Below are positions 32,014 to 43,491 of a stretch of DNA of 64,000 bases, in pieces. Position numbers and translations under genes: made by a program. Numbering within the stretch: position 1 is the first letter of the stretch; every line of letters starts with the position of its first letter. The stretch comes from Wyeomyia smithii (Eukaryota; Arthropoda; Insecta; Diptera; Culicidae), in assembly GCF_029784165.1 (NCBI RefSeq), contig NC_073696.1, positions 154,007,713 to 154,071,712 on the forward strand, given 5' to 3'. The notes under the pieces were generated by a model. The model worked only from the letters and a program-made list of their open reading frames with translations, did no database searches and was not told where the DNA came from.

Positions 32014-35000
32014 TTTTTTTTTTTTTTTAAAGGTGGCGGGGTAATCTGCAAACAGACACCTGAGAAGAGAACTCAGGGTGTGGGGATGAGACTAGGGGAG
32101 AGATGCTGGGGTAGTTACACTCGCCCAGACACCTACTGATCCCTGTCCCGACCCACTAAAACCCCTCCAGTCTCCAGCCCTGGTCTTCCCGGAACGACGG
32201 TTAAGTATTACGTCGGGGAGTGGCTTTTGTGCGTGATGCACCCTCTTTACTCTTATAACCTCCTAGCTAACTACCTGGAGACTGGTAATTAGCTACCCCT
32301 GGCGTGTTGGTGGTTGACCCGCCACACACGTTGCAGCTCCAGAACAATCTGAGAGGCGGCCGCACAGACCGCGTTCCAGATGTCCGGGTCGTCGCACATC
32401 CTCCGGACTAGATTGTCCGGAGTAGTGCCAGGCCCGCTCACAGCCATCATGTTGCTCCTCGCTCTTGCGAAACGGGGGCATACGAAGAAGACATGCTCAG
32501 CAGTCTCCTCCTCCTCCACGCACTCGGGACACATGGGGGACACCGCGTGTCCGAACCTGTGCAGATATTGCCTGAAACAACCATGGCCTGACAGGATTTG
32601 TGTCAGGTGGAAGTTCACTTCACCATGTCGTCTCCCGACCCAGCCGGATATCTCCGGTATGAGTCGGTGCGTCCATCTGCCCTTTGTGGAGTTGGACCAT
32701 TCCCGCTGCCAGCGGAGCATCGAGAATGACCTTCTGGTACCTCGTATGCCCCTTGTGTCACGTTGGTCGAAACACTCTCTGTCCTCCTTGATGGCGATGC
32801 TGATAGGCATCATGCCGGACAAGACACAGATTGCATCGTATGACACCGTACGATACGCACTCGCAACTCTCAGGCACATGAGCCTGTAGGTACTTTCCAG
32901 TTTACCACGGTAACTGTTAGTACCTAGCGCTCTGGACCACACTGGCCCACCATACCTAAGAATGGACGAAACCACGCTGGCAAGAAGTCTTCGCTTGCTG
33001 CCATAAACCGCTGAGCTATTGGACATCATACGAGATAGTGCTGCAATAGCCGATGAGGCCCTCTTACAGGCATAGTCGACGTTACTCCCGAACGTGAGCT
33101 TGTCGTCCACCATAACCCCCAAGAGCTTCAGGGATCGCTTCGAGGTGATGGTGCAGTCTCCGACTCTGACCACCGCCTGTTGCTCCGATTTACGGTTGTT
33201 CACAACCGTGACCTCCGTCTTATGATGCGCGAGCTCCAGTTTCCTGGAGCGCATCCAGTCCTCGACCTTGCGTATACAGTGCGCGGCCGTCAACTCGACC
33301 TCCTCGATAGACTCGCCGTAAACCTCCAGCGTTATGTCGTCTGCAAAGCCGACGATCACAACCCCTACAGGGAGCTTGAGTTTCAACACTCCGTCATACA
33401 TGACATTCCACAACACCGGGCCCAGGATAGAACCTTGCGGAACTCCTGCGGTAATTGGGACGCACTTCTGACCCTCCTCCGTGTCGTAAACAAGTACTCG
33501 ATTCTGGAAATAATTTTCCAGAATCTTGTACAGCGACACCGGTACATGGATGCTCCTGAGCGCGAGCGCTATGGAGTCCCAACTGGCACTATTGAACGCA
33601 TTCTTCACGTCGAGCGTGACGATTGCGCAGTAGCGTATTCCCCTTCTCTTGCGCTGGATTGCTACCTCCGCCGTCTTGCTGACGGAAGAGATTGCGTCCA
33701 GCGTGGACCTGCCCTTCCGGAAGCCGAACTGGTTACTTGCCAGACCGTGTACACCCTCCGTGTACCTCACCAGTCTGTTGAGGATGATCCTCTCAAGCAC
33801 CTTGCCCGCGGTGTCCAGCAGGCAGATAGGCCTATATGCCGATGGGTCCCCTGGCAGTTTCTCAGCCTTCGGCAATAAGACCAGTCTCTGCCGCTTCCAC
33901 CTGTCCGGAAAGAGACAGTCATCCAGGCACCTCTGCATGACTGCCCTGAACAGCCCGGGGGCCGGTTTTATCGCCAGCCTGATCGCCAGGTTAGGGATAC
34001 CATCCGGTCCCGGTGCCTTGCTCACCTTTAGGGATTTGGCGATCACGATGAGTTCCTCATTCGTAACCCTTGCCTCCTCCCCTGCCTCGACACGGCTGTC
34101 GTCGCTCACGGATTGGATGCTCGGCAGGTTGGCCGACCATCTCTGGTCTATGTCTGGGATACTGGAACGTCGGACGTGAGACTCGACTGCCGGAGGCCAA
34201 GGACTTGGCACGTGGCGTGGAAAGAGTCCCTCGATGATACGCTCCAGCATCGCTGGTGATCGCTCTGCAGGCGCCAGCGCGCCTTTAGTCTTGGCCATTA
34301 CGATCCTGTAGGCGTCACCCCACGGATTTGTATTGGCACTCGCACATAGCCTATCGAAGCAGGCCCTCTTGCTGGCCTTTATCGCACTCTTTAGCATCGA
34401 TCTTGCCGAACTGAATGCTGCGCGGCGCTCTGTCCTCTCTTCTTCGTTTCGCGCACGCTGCATCCTCCGTCTTGCACGGAGGCACGCACTGCGAAGGTCG
34501 GCTATCGCGTCCGTCCACCAGTGAACCGGTGGCTTTCCATTCCTAGGCTGGCGAGTCCTAGGCATGGTGGCGTCGCACGCCCGCGATAGCATAGCAACTA
34601 GTTGGTCAGCAGTCGGGCGGAGCCAACTGCCCCCCTCGCGCTCCCTTCTCATTGCCTCTTCGAATACCTTGGCATCAAAGTGCGATGTCTTCCACCCGCG
34701 AACGGTCGGAATGTTGGCTCTACCCGTCGCTTGCCGCATCTCGTTGTTGTCTACACTATAACAGACCGCCTGGTGGTCGCTATTAGTGTAGCCATCGTCT
34801 ACCCTCCAGTTCTTGATCAGTCCTGGGCTGGAGAACGTCACGTCGATGATCGACTCCGCACCATTTCTGCTAAATGTACTTTTGTTCCCAACGTTGGCCA
34901 GATCTAGGTTGAGCTTTGCAAAAGCCCCCAACAGGATCTGGCCCCTCTGGTTCGTGAAGCGACTTTCCCATTCAACAGCCCAAGCGTTGAAGTCGCCCGC

Positions 35001-35915
35001 CACCACCAACGGCGTTAGGCCCGTTAGCTCCATGGATAGGAGGTCGACCATCTGGGTGAACCTTTCGGTAGACCAACGTGGTGGAGCATAGCAACTGCAG
35101 TAGAACACTCCGTTCACCTTAGCAACTACGTACCCTTCTTCTGAGGTTGAGACAACCTCCTGAACCGGGAACTTGCTCGTCGTACATATGGCCGCCAAGC
35201 TGGACTTATCCGCAACCCAGTTACCGTTTCCGGTAGGGATGCGGTAGGGATCCGATATGACGGCGATGTCCGACAACGACTCAGTGGCTGCTTGGTGTAG
35301 CAGCTGCAGAGCCGCGAAGCAATGGTTCAGGTTCAGTTGCGTCACCCTTACGCCCGTGGTTTCGCAGCCGGCTTACCGGCTGGGCACCTGGGGCCTCCCA
35401 TAAAGTGTTTGGCGTCCCGTTTCCCGGAACATACCATGCACTTGGGTGACTCCACACAGTCCTTTGCTTTATGGCCTGCACCTCCACATCGCCTGCACAG
35501 CTGGCTCCTATCGGGCCCCTTGCAGGTCCAGGACTTATGTCCGCCCTCGAAGCACCGGAAGCAAATGTCTGGTTGCTGTAGTATGCCCAGAGGACATACA
35601 GACCAGCCGACCTTCAACTTGCCCTCTTTCAGGGCCAGGTTAGCGTCCGCCGACGGTAGTCGGAAGGTAGCTATCTGGGTCCCCGCCGGACCTTTGCGGA
35701 GGCGGATTGACTCCTTAGCCACCTCCACCCCGCACTTCGCTTTTAGGGCTTGTGCAATGTCGCACCCCTCAGTGATTTCGTCCAGGTTTTTAAGCTGGAG
35801 AGTCACTTCTGAGGTGAGTGCCCGCACTTGCACCTCCTTCCCTAGGACCTTTTCAGCTACCGTTTTGTAGGTAGCCCCCTTGTTCTTGGCGTCCTTCCGG
35901 AGCTCAAGTATCACT
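32014..35915 (-). mobile_element. R1-clade LINE, 5'-truncated, 13-bp TSD
   Basis: A 13-bp duplication, gcccactgaagcc, lies at 32001-32013 and 35916-35928. The minus-strand poly(A) tail is the T15 run at 32014-32028. The 3.9-kb body holds the C-terminal part of ORF1 and a full-length ORF2. It sits inside the RTE element's C-terminal coding region, not in rDNA, so it is not a site-specific R1. Confidence 0.9.
32289..35345 (-). CDS. R1-clade LINE ORF2: endonuclease-reverse transcriptase
   Basis: This is a 1018-codon frame without internal stops. The endonuclease has VVAGDFNAWAVEW and NSDHQAVCYSV. The RT has KAPGPDGIPNLA, TLDVKNAFNSASW, AGVPQGSILGPVLWN and the catalytic VGFADDITLEV (about 33350). 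A C-terminal Cys/His motif reads MCPECVEEEETAEHVFFVC. The first codon of the open frame is GTG at 35345, three bases after the ORF1 stop region (TAAGGGTG), so start-codon loss or stop-restart coupling is possible. The next ATG is about 97 codons on, inside the endonuclease. Confidence 0.9.
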   Translation of the reverse strand: MTQLNLNHCFAALQLLHQAATESLSDIAVISDPYRIPTGNGNWVADKSSLAAICTTSKFPVQEVVSTSEEGYVVAKVNGVFYCSCYAPPRWSTERFTQMVDLLSMELTGLTPLVVAGDFNAWAVEWESRFTNQRGQILLGAFAKLNLDLANVGNKSTFSRNGAESIIDVTFSSPGLIKNWRVDDGYTNSDHQAVCYSVDNNEMRQATGRANIPTVRGWKTSHFDAKVFEEAMRREREGGSWLRPTADQLVAMLSRACDATMPRTRQPRNGKPPVHWWTDAIADLRSACLRARRRMQRARNEEERTERRAAFSSARSMLKSAIKASKRACFDRLCASANTNPWGDAYRIVMAKTKGALAPAERSPAMLERIIEGLFPRHVPSPWPPAVESHVRRSSIPDIDQRWSANLPSIQSVSDDSRVEAGEEARVTNEELIVIAKSLKVSKAPGPDGIPNLAIRLAIKPAPGLFRAVMQRCLDDCLFPDRWKRQRLVLLPKAEKLPGDPSAYRPICLLDTAGKVLERIILNRLVRYTEGVHGLASNQFGFRKGRSTLDAISSVSKTAEVAIQRKRRGIRYCAIVTLDVKNAFNSASWDSIALALRSIHVPVSLYKILENYFQNRVLVYDTEEGQKCVPITAGVPQGSILGPVLWNVMYDGVLKLKLPVGVVIVGFADDITLEVYGESIEEVELTAAHCIRKVEDWMRSRKLELAHHKTEVTVVNNRKSEQQAVVRVGDCTITSKRSLKLLGVMVDDKLTFGSNVDYACKRASSAIAALSRMMSNSSAVYGSKRRLLASVVSSILRYGGPVWSRALGTNSYRGKLESTYRLMCLRVASAYRTVSYDAICVLSGMMPISIAIKEDRECFDQRDTRGIRGTRRSFSMLRWQREWSNSTKGRWTHRLIPEISGWVGRRHGEVNFHLTQILSGHGCFRQYLHRFGHAVSPMCPECVEEEETAEHVFFVCPRFARARSNMMAVSGPGTTPDNLVRRMCDDPDIWNAVCAAASQIVLELQRVWRVNHQHARGS

Positions 35916-35992
35916 GCCCACTGAAGCCTGCCGTGTTTTATCCGCTTGACTATATCCGCCGATTTGTATGCCTGGTACACTTCATGGTTCAT
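35348..35992 (-). pseudogene. chimeric frame: RTE tail fused to R1 ORF1 C-terminus
   Basis: The first 26 codons (35992-35915, MNHEVYQAYKSADIVKRIKH) are RTE sequence. The rest is R1 ORF1, which the insertion joined in frame. The R1 part has an RRM-like region and zinc knuckles CFRCFEGGHKSWTC, CRRCGGAGHKAKDC and CMVC. R1 ORF1 normally has a longer N-terminus, which is missing here through 5' truncation. Confidence 0.8.
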
Positions 35993-35999
35993 GCGTCTG

Positions 36000-36922
36000 C
36001 GCCAAACACAATTTTCTAGTTAACCGCCAAGGATTTATGCAAAATCCTACGCTCAAAAACATCAAGACCTCGCCGATCAGCCTCTTTCAGCGTCCATGAT
36101 TCATGGCAGTAGAGAGCCACCGGAAGAATCAGTGTTTTATAAAGTGCAAATTTAGTACGGATTTACAGACTGCGGGACATTAGCTGGTTACGTAATCCGT
36201 AAAAGGCCCTGTTTGCGGCTGCTATCCGCCTCCTTATCTCACGGCTACCTCGTTGTCACATGTCACTAATGTTCCCAGGTAAATAAATTCATCGACTACT
36301 TCAAATGTTTCCCCATCTAGCACCACCACAGCACCAACCTCCGACGGACTACCACGCACTCTGCCAGCCACCATGTATTTCGTTTTGGCAGAGTTTATGA
36401 CAAGCCGCCCTAATCTCGCAGCTTCCCTCCTGAGAGATCCAAAGGCCTCTTCCACAGCTCTACGATTGATACCAATGATGTCGATATCGTCCGCAAAACC
36501 GAGAAGCATGTGCGACTTCGTAATGATGGTGCCGCTTCTCTGCACACCAGCCCGTCGTATATCACCTTCCAATGCGATGCTGAACGATAAGTTCGACAGC
36601 CCGTCACCCTGCTTCAAACCATCTAACGTCACGAACGAGTCCGATATCTCACCGGCTATCCTGACGCTTGATGTAGAACCTTCAAAGGTGGCACGTATCA
36701 GCCTAATCAGCTTTGTTGGGAAGTCATGTTCAATCATAATCTGCCATAACTCATTTCTCCTGACTGAATCGTACGCTGCCTGAAGTCTATGAACAGATGG
36801 TGTGTCTGCAAGTTGTATTCTCGAAATTCATCGAGGATTTGTCGCAAGGTAAACATTTGGTCCGTCGTGGAGCGTCCCCCTCGAAAACCGCATTGGTACT
36901 CGCCAACAAAAATCTCCAGCAA
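36000..36922 (-). pseudogene. RTE LINE reverse transcriptase
   Basis: Frames at 36922-36734 (YQCGFRGGRSTTDQMFTLRQ) and 36737-36234 (LDGLKQGDGLSNLSFSIALE and the catalytic LGFADDIDIIG) cover the RT. Below 36234 another frame gives REIRRRIAAANRAFYGLRNQ and, after a stop, KTLILPVALYCHESW. Frame changes at about 36735 and 36236 and several stops inactivate it. Confidence 0.8.
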
Positions 36923-36981
36923 CGGCCTCAGTCTCTGGAACAGGATGCAGGAGAGAATTTTTTACACGGTATTGAGAAGTG

Positions 36982-37903
36982 TTATGCCCCGATAATTGCT
37001 ACAGTCCAGGCGATGTCTTTTTTTGTAGATCGGGCATATGAGACCCTCCAACCAGTCCGAGATAATTCTTCATCAGACCACACTCTCAGCATGGTACGAT
37101 GGATGGCACGATACAGCTGTTCGCTCCCGACTTTGAAGAGTTCGGCGGGAATGCCGTCCTTCCCGGCCTCCTTGCAGTTTCTCAGCTCTTTCACTGCTTT
37201 CTTCACCTCCTTCCAACGCCTGGCCACCTCTGTTTTATCGGTTATCAGGTTCCCCTCCCTATCGTTGCACATGACAGGGGCTGACACGTTTCGATTCCTG
37301 ATTCCGTTGACCTTCTTGTAGAAGGCCCCTCGCATCGTGCCTGGAGAAGCAACCTTCCGCCTCCGCAAGAATACGCTCCCAATGCTATCGTTTCTTCCGG
37401 CGATGGAGTCTCTTTTCAGCGGTTCTTGCATCTCGATATCTACCCATGCTCTGACGAGTCACAGCCGTGGCCAACATGTGACCCCTGGCGCGGTTCTTCT
37501 CTTCCGTCACGCGCTGGCACTCAGCGTCAAACCACTCATTGAGCGCAGCCGCCGCAGTTGTACCCAACACTTCTCGCGGTGTAGTGCTGATCGAACTGTG
37601 GATGTGCCTCCACTGTTCATTCAGGTTTTCTTCAACTCTTTCCTCAATCCGTTCATCAACTTTCTGCGAGTACCCTGCTGCCACTCCTTCAGTTGATAGC
37701 CGCTGGATGTTCAACTGCATCCTCCTCGTTGCCTTGGATTTTGGCACGTTGGACAGCCAGGCGCGGATTTTGGCTACTACGAGATAGTGATCCGAGTCAA
37801 CGTTCGGTCCTCTTAACGACCTCACGTCTGTAACGTCTGAAAAGTGCCGTCCATCAATCAGAACGTGGTCAATTTGAGAGCAAAGCTCTCCATTCGAATG
37901 CAT
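36982..37903 (-). pseudogene. RTE LINE endonuclease end and linker
   Basis: The frame at 37903-37385 starts in the endonuclease end (SQIDHVLIDGRHF, VDSDHYLVVAKIR with the terminal Asp-His). It runs into a linker with TPREVLGTTA and EWFDAECQRVTEEKN. The frame at 37431-36982 continues with VARRWKEVKKAVKELRNCKE and AGKDGIPAELFK at the start of RT. At least one frameshift lies between them. Confidence 0.75.
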
Positions 37904-37912
37904 CCAGGTGTG

Positions 37913-38544
37913 CTAACGTATGTTCCGGCGTGCAAAATAAGTGCTACAGATAGCCATCCCCCTAGCTGCAGCGAAACTAACAAGCCTCAGGCCATTGTCG
38001 TTCGTAGTAGAGTGGAAGCTTTCCCTACCAGTTACGGGGCGGAAGAAGTGTTCCTGCCTGACCTGTGCATTCGCATCTCCGATGACAAGCTCTATATCGT
38101 GTCCTAGGCACTCATTGTATGTCTTTTCCAGGAGCTCATAGAACTGCTCCTTTTCGTCATCGGGTTTCTCGTTGGTCGGTGCGTACACATTAATTAGGCT
38201 GTAGTTGAAGAATTTGCCCTTAATTCTCAACACGCATATACGGTCACTGATCGGCCTCCATCTAATGACACGCTTAATCTGTTTTCCAATTAGCACGAAA
38301 CCGACTCCTCTTTCTGCTTTCACGCCGCCGCAATAGGATCTACTGCTCGGAATTCGCGTTCTCCCGATTTCGGCCACCGCACCTCTTGGATAGCTGCAAC
38401 CTCCACATTCACCTTCCGCAGCTCTCTAGCCAGGATACTTGCGCGTGCCGGTTCGAGTAGAGTCCTTACATTCCAAGTACCGAGTTTCCAATAATCGTTG
38501 TCCTTTTTCGTTCGCCTAGGTCCATGCCGATTATTCCGTTCCAT
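37913..38544 (-). pseudogene. RTE LINE endonuclease N-terminal part
   Basis: The frame at 38544-38320 begins with LGTWNVRTLLEPARASILAR and AIQEVRWPKSGE, the catalytic Glu box of the APE endonuclease. A shifted frame at 38377-37913 continues with GGVKAERGVGFVLIG, INVYAPTNEKPDDEKE and LVIGDANAQV, the GDxN box. A frameshift near 38350 separates them. Confidence 0.8.
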
Positions 38545-38570
38545 ATTTATATCTGGATTGTTCGTAGTAT

Positions 38571-38855
38571 TTAATATTCAGTATGCTGCCTTACTAGGGC
38601 TGCGATACCTATTCTCGCGACGGGGCTGCCGTCTTTGATATAGCTGGCGAGACACCGCGTTTCATGATTCAGCCGCCCGCTCCGGATCAGACGCTGTTGT
38701 ACGCCGCCCCTAACATGAAGAAACAGCCGCGTACGTTCCCCCTTCCCAGTCAGCATACGACCAAAGTTTGCACCGAGAATGGTTACCCGATCTCCGCTAA
38801 GGTTACTCGTACAATAGGATCTCAAGTGACACGTGTCCAACCATTCGCCAACCAA
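38571..38855 (-). other. RTE LINE 5' region
   Basis: From the element's 5' end at 38855 to the endonuclease. An open frame of 94 codons is present but shows no domain. It is probably 5' UTR. Confidence 0.45.
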
Positions 38856-40711
38856 GATGTTTTAAGGGGTACAATAAATGTCCATAATAGTTGAACGCCC
38901 CTCCCTTTTTTTGGAAGGAAGGAGTTCCATACAAATGAAACACAAATTTTTGCGCATCTCGAGAACTAATCAACTAAATGGAACCAAATTTGGCAGGTAA
39001 ATGTTTCTAAAGGTAAAAAATATGTCCCTTATATTTTGACACCTCTCCTTCTTATGGAAGAGAGGAGTGCCATACAAATGAAACACAAATTTTTGCACAT
39101 CTCGAGAACTAACCGAGTGAATGGAACCAAATTTAGCATGTGAATGTTTTTAGGGGTAACAAATATGTCCATAATGGTTTGACACCCTTTCCTTTCCTAG
39201 AAAAGAAGGGTTCGATACAGAAGAAACACAAATTTCTGCACATCTCGAGAGCTAGCCAACTAAATGAAACCATATTTAACAGGTGAATGTTTTCAGTGGT
39301 AACAAATTTGTTCCATGAGCGGCCTCGGGCAACATTTTGGATTGAAAGATGGCAAATATCGGTTTCTGGAAAACAGCCAAAAATGGCAGATTTCCACCCA
39401 ATACAATAGTACCTGGATCTAGAATGCTTCACAGGAGCTAAAATCGATTGAAATTGTCTTCAAATGCCATTAGGAAATCCAAAATGGCGACTTCAGGTTT
39501 CGGAAAAACATTGGCAAACGGCCGAATACCACCCAATATGGGTATTTCCGGAACCGTAATGATGCACTGGAGCCACAAATCGACTTCGACAACATTTTGA
39601 ATTGTAAGAGGGCAACTTCCGGTTTCTGGAAAACGGCCTGAAATGAACGATGCCCATTAAATATAAGTATCTCCGGAACCAGAAAGATGGACAGAAGCTA
39701 AAAATTGATCACAGACACAATCTTGAATTTTAAGATGGTGACTTCCGTTGTCTGGCAAACGGCCGGAAATGACCAAAAACCATTCAATATGAGTATTTCT
39801 GGAACCAGAATGATGCAATGAGCTAACAATTGACCTCAAGTACCATTTTGAATTGTTTAATGGCAACTTCTAGGAAACAGTCGAAAATTATACTCAATAT
39901 GGATATTTCCATAATCGATACGATGCATAGAAACCAAACATTGATCCTGGATACCATTTTGAATTTAAAGACGACCACTGTAAGTTTCTAGAAAACATCC
40001 AAAATAACTAAATGCCTCTCAATATAGGTATTTCCGGTGTCAGATTGATGCCGGAAAATCTGCTGAAAATGACCGAATACCACCCAATATGAATATATTC
40101 AGAATTAAGGCGATGTACAGAAGCCAAAAGTCGAAGATATTGTCATTTCGATAAAGCCAATAATTTCAAACGATTTGTTATTTGACTTTGGCTACTAGAC
40201 CTTCCATTTGATACTGATTTTCGGTCCAGCCATCTCTGAGAAACATGACTGAGATTTAACAGTCTTCAGAACACGTTTCTTTTCATAACTTTTGAACCAC
40301 AAGTTCAATCTTTATGAAATTCAAAAGTTAAGAGTATTTCAGATAGCCCGTTCATTTGTAACCGATTTGGTTAAAATCGAATGTGTAGTTTCTGAGATAT
40401 TGATGTTTCATTATTTTTACATTTTGATAAATACCTTCCAAAACAAAAATTAGATTACAACAAAATTGAATAGGGTCTTATGGGACATCAGGACCTTTCA
40501 TTTGCAATTAATTTCATGAAAATCGGTTCAGCCATCTCTAAGAAAAGTGAGTGAGAATAAAAATCTGCACATACACACACACACACATACAGAAAATGCT
40601 CAGCTTGTCGAGCTGAGTTGAGTGATATATGCCATTTGGCCTTTTGGAGCACTTTCGGTTTTGCAAGTGATTGCTATACCTTTCTAGGAGAAACGCAAAA
40701 AGACATTATTG

Positions 40712-41530
40712 GTATTCCGGATCAATTGCGACAACAAGAGATCCCTGACGGATCTAATTTAGATGAGTCCACTGGCTTCGGTGTTTATCATGAAAATTTA
40801 ACCGCCTCCCACATACTCGATGCTCCTGCTTCCGTGTACGTCGCAGAACTAGCTGCTATTCAATACTCCCTTGGGCTCATCGAAACCCTACCCATTGACC
40901 ACTACTTCATCTTCACAGACAGTCTCAGTGCCATTGTGGCTCTGCGATCGATGAAGACTGTGAAGCACACCCCGTATTTCCTGGGGAAAATACGGCGGTT
41001 TTTAAAAGCTTTAACAGATAAAAATTACCGGGCTTCCTTAGCGTGGGTCCCTTCTCATTGTTCCATTCCGGGCAATGAAAAAGCTGACGCTTTAGCTAAG
41101 GTGGGTGCTATTGATGGCGATATTTATGTAAGACCAATTGTTTATGAGAATTTTATAGCATTTTGCGTCAGAGAACACTCAACAGTTGGCAATCATCATG
41201 GGATTCAGATGAACTGGGACGGTGGCTACATTCCATTTTTCCTAAGGTATCGACGAAAGCATGGTGCAAGGGGTTGGATGTAGGTCGGGACTCCATTCGC
41301 GTGATGTCCAGACTTATGTCCAATCACTACACGTTAAACACGCATCTCTTTCGTATAGGGCTTGTAGACAGTAATCACTGCGTTTGTGGCGATGGCTATC
41401 ATGACATCGAGCATGTAGTTTGGTCGTGTACCGAATACGTGGTGTTAGGTCCGAGCTTATAGATTCCCTTCGGGCCCGAGGAAAACAACCGAACGTACCC
41501 GTTAGAGACATTCTGGAAAGCGGTGATCTC
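40712..41530 (+). pseudogene. I-clade LINE ORF2, RNase H and C-terminal finger
   Basis: The frame has all four RNase H carboxylate blocks in order: DGSNLDESTGFGV, YVAELAAIQYSL, FIFTDSLSAIVALRS and LAWVPSHCSIPGNEKADALA. About 25 residues seem missing just before DGS. A frameshift at about 41240 moves the C-terminal part (SNHYTLNTHLFRIGLVDSN, CVCGDGYHDIEHVVWSC) to the frame at 41163-41462. A stop then ends it. RNase H is typical of the I clade. Confidence 0.8.
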
Positions 41531-41946
41531 CAGTACATGACACAGCTATAAGGGTTTATAAAAAATGCTGGCATTAAAATTTGAATTTTTTTATCTATTT
41601 GTTAGATTACAATTCCCATCACAAACTTAAAGAAAATGATACACCATGCTGGAGACATTAAAACGAAGACTCGGCAACTTTATGTTCAGGCAGACACCTC
41701 AGACCAAAACTGATCAAATAGAACATCACTGCTTAGCCATGTACAAATAAATAAATCCTCTAACTTAATATAGTTAGAATCAAATTTTTAACTCTCACCA
41801 TAAATCCCCAATAGCTCGTAGTCGGCCGCGAGACATAAAAAATGTGCCTCCTTTTTTTCCCTGCTAATTTAAAATAAAAAAAAAATGTACTTGGCTCAGT
41901 TAAACAGAAATTGTATCGTGCCGTGTCAAATAAACTATTTTTAAAC
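41531..41946 (+). other. I-clade LINE 3' UTR
   Basis: Non-coding tail between the end of the Cys/His motif and the start of the next modular repeat. It contains AAATAAATAAATCC and ends in an A-rich stretch (TTTTTAAACTAAAA). Confidence 0.5.
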
Positions 41947-43491
41947 TAAAAACCTAAATTAATCCTTCTAGCGGTGAGACCCAGCCTTTCTCATTCGAAC
42001 TTATTTTATTTTAAAATAGATTTACACCAACACTAAAAAAATACACATTAATACCTGAAGGCCAGAAATCAACTTCAGACGCCATTTTAAATCACTAGAC
42101 AGTAGCTTTCCGGAAACCATTCTAAAAGGGACAAACATTACACAATGAGAGTTTTTCAGTACCCGGTATGATGTTCAGATGCCAGGAATCAACTCCATAC
42201 TTCTTTTTGAAATCCGAATTTGCGACTTCCGGTTTCTGGAAAACATTCTTCAATTGCCAAATATAATCCAATGAAGGTATATCAACTCTTTAGATTTTAG
42301 AATATTGATTTTGTATTTGAAGGAATGATTGGAGCATAGTATTTTAAATTTGACGTAATATTTGTACTAAATAAATAGTTTTTCTATCATAATGACTCCT
42401 AATTTCGAACTTTGATCAGAGCAGCTAGTTTTAAACAGCCTTTGGGTTTTGATTCTTTGTAAGTTTGAGGAACAACCTGTTCGTTTGACACCTGTTTTCG
42501 TTAAATAAGTCGTGTAATCTTTGAGAGAATAAACTTTCAATATTTCTACAATTTAATACATAATGGTTAAAATAAAAGTCCGATTACACTGGTCAACACA
42601 AGTGTGGCCCTGAAGGTCAAACTGAGAAAAAATTCAAAAATATAACTTTTCCTGTGAATTTTTTTTTCCTAGTGCAACTATTGTGAGCTTTAGAGCAGCA
42701 TTTTTACCGATTTTGTCAACCAGTATTATAATCCAATGAAATGGGTACCAGTAAAGCAACTAAGCCTTCAATTCAAAACTAAGATTGTTGAAATCAGTCA
42801 ACTAAGATTGTTGTCTTTGGCAAAATGAGTGAATTAAAAAAAGTTTTCTGAACACGTTTCTTTTCATAACCTTCGAACTCCATGTTCAATAATCATAAAA
42901 TTCGTTGTTTACGGATATTTAGTCCATTCATTTGATACCTATTTTGTTCAAATAGGTTGAGTAGTTTCTGAGATAATGGAGTTTCATAACTTTTACATTT
43001 TGATACCTAACAGACACAGTTACACTCCGATTATAATAAAATTCAATAGTGTCTCATCAGGCAACTAGTCCTTTCTATTGCAACTTATTTTGTGTAAATC
43101 GGTCCATCCATCTCTGAGAAAAGTGGGTGAGTTCAAGCAGTCTCAGAAACATAGGTCTTGGCATAGCTGGATTTCCCATTATAATACATAACGGACAAAG
43201 TTAAAGTCCAATTACAATAAAATTCAATAGGGTCTTATGGGGCAACGAGACCTTCCATATGACACTAATTTTGTGAAAATCGGTCCAGCCATCTCTGAGA
43301 AAAGTGAGTGAGTTTAAACAGTCTTTGAAACACCTTTCTTTGCATAACTTTTGAACAACATGTCCAACCATTATAAAATTATCCGATTACAATAAAATTC
43401 AATAGGGTCTTATGGGACTACTAGACCTTTCATTTGCAATCAATTCCATGGAAATCGGTCCAGCAATCTCTGAGAAAATCGAGTGAGATTG

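Larger units (their letters stand above)
31761..38855 (-). mobile_element. RTE-type LINE, about 3.2 kb, 9-bp TSD, split by an R1-like LINE
   Basis: The repeat gatgtttta flanks it at 31752-31760 and 38856-38864. Minus-strand coding runs from the endonuclease (38544) through RT (36234) to a C-terminal tail (about 36000 and, after the R1 insertion, 32013-31761). Several frameshifts and stops are present. The tail ending in WAGHVARMPDE and RGRRLWGRPRTRW is the basic C-terminus typical of the RTE-like insect LINEs often mis-annotated as craniofacial development proteins. Confidence 0.85.
31426..40711 (+). repeat. modular repeat copy 6 (forward), head to tail, twice interrupted
   Basis: The head ACCTAAATTAATCC is at 31430-31443 and the D zone runs to about 31560. 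The C zone follows (to 31760, then 38856-39320 in three units of about 145 bp). The B zone spans 39320-40140 in units of about 125 bp. The A zone spans 40140-40580, and the tail ends in CTTTCTAGGAGAAACGC at about 40706. The RTE LINE splits the C zone. This copy defines both ends of the family because it lies inside a known I-element reading frame. Confidence 0.8.
30816..41946 (+). mobile_element. I-clade (MosquI-like) LINE, 5'-truncated and split
   Basis: The element survives as 30816-31425 (end of RT and linker) and 40712-41946 (RNase H, C-terminal finger and 3' UTR). Modular repeat copy 6 lies between them. The left piece ends in FFDTTMK and the right one starts with KDIIGIPDQL, which fit as neighbours in I-clade proteins. 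The 3' UTR ends near 41946 in an A-rich segment. The MosquI likeness is from memory of mosquito I elements. Confidence 0.75.

Noticed and set aside
32380..34907. Several 60-230-codon plus-strand frames
   Set aside because: They are shadows of the G+C-rich R1 ORF2 on the minus strand.
31426..40711. Helitron assignment for the modular repeat
   Set aside because: Ends do not show a TC start and CTRR end with a hairpin, and flanks look like A runs and not a TA/AT-type target.
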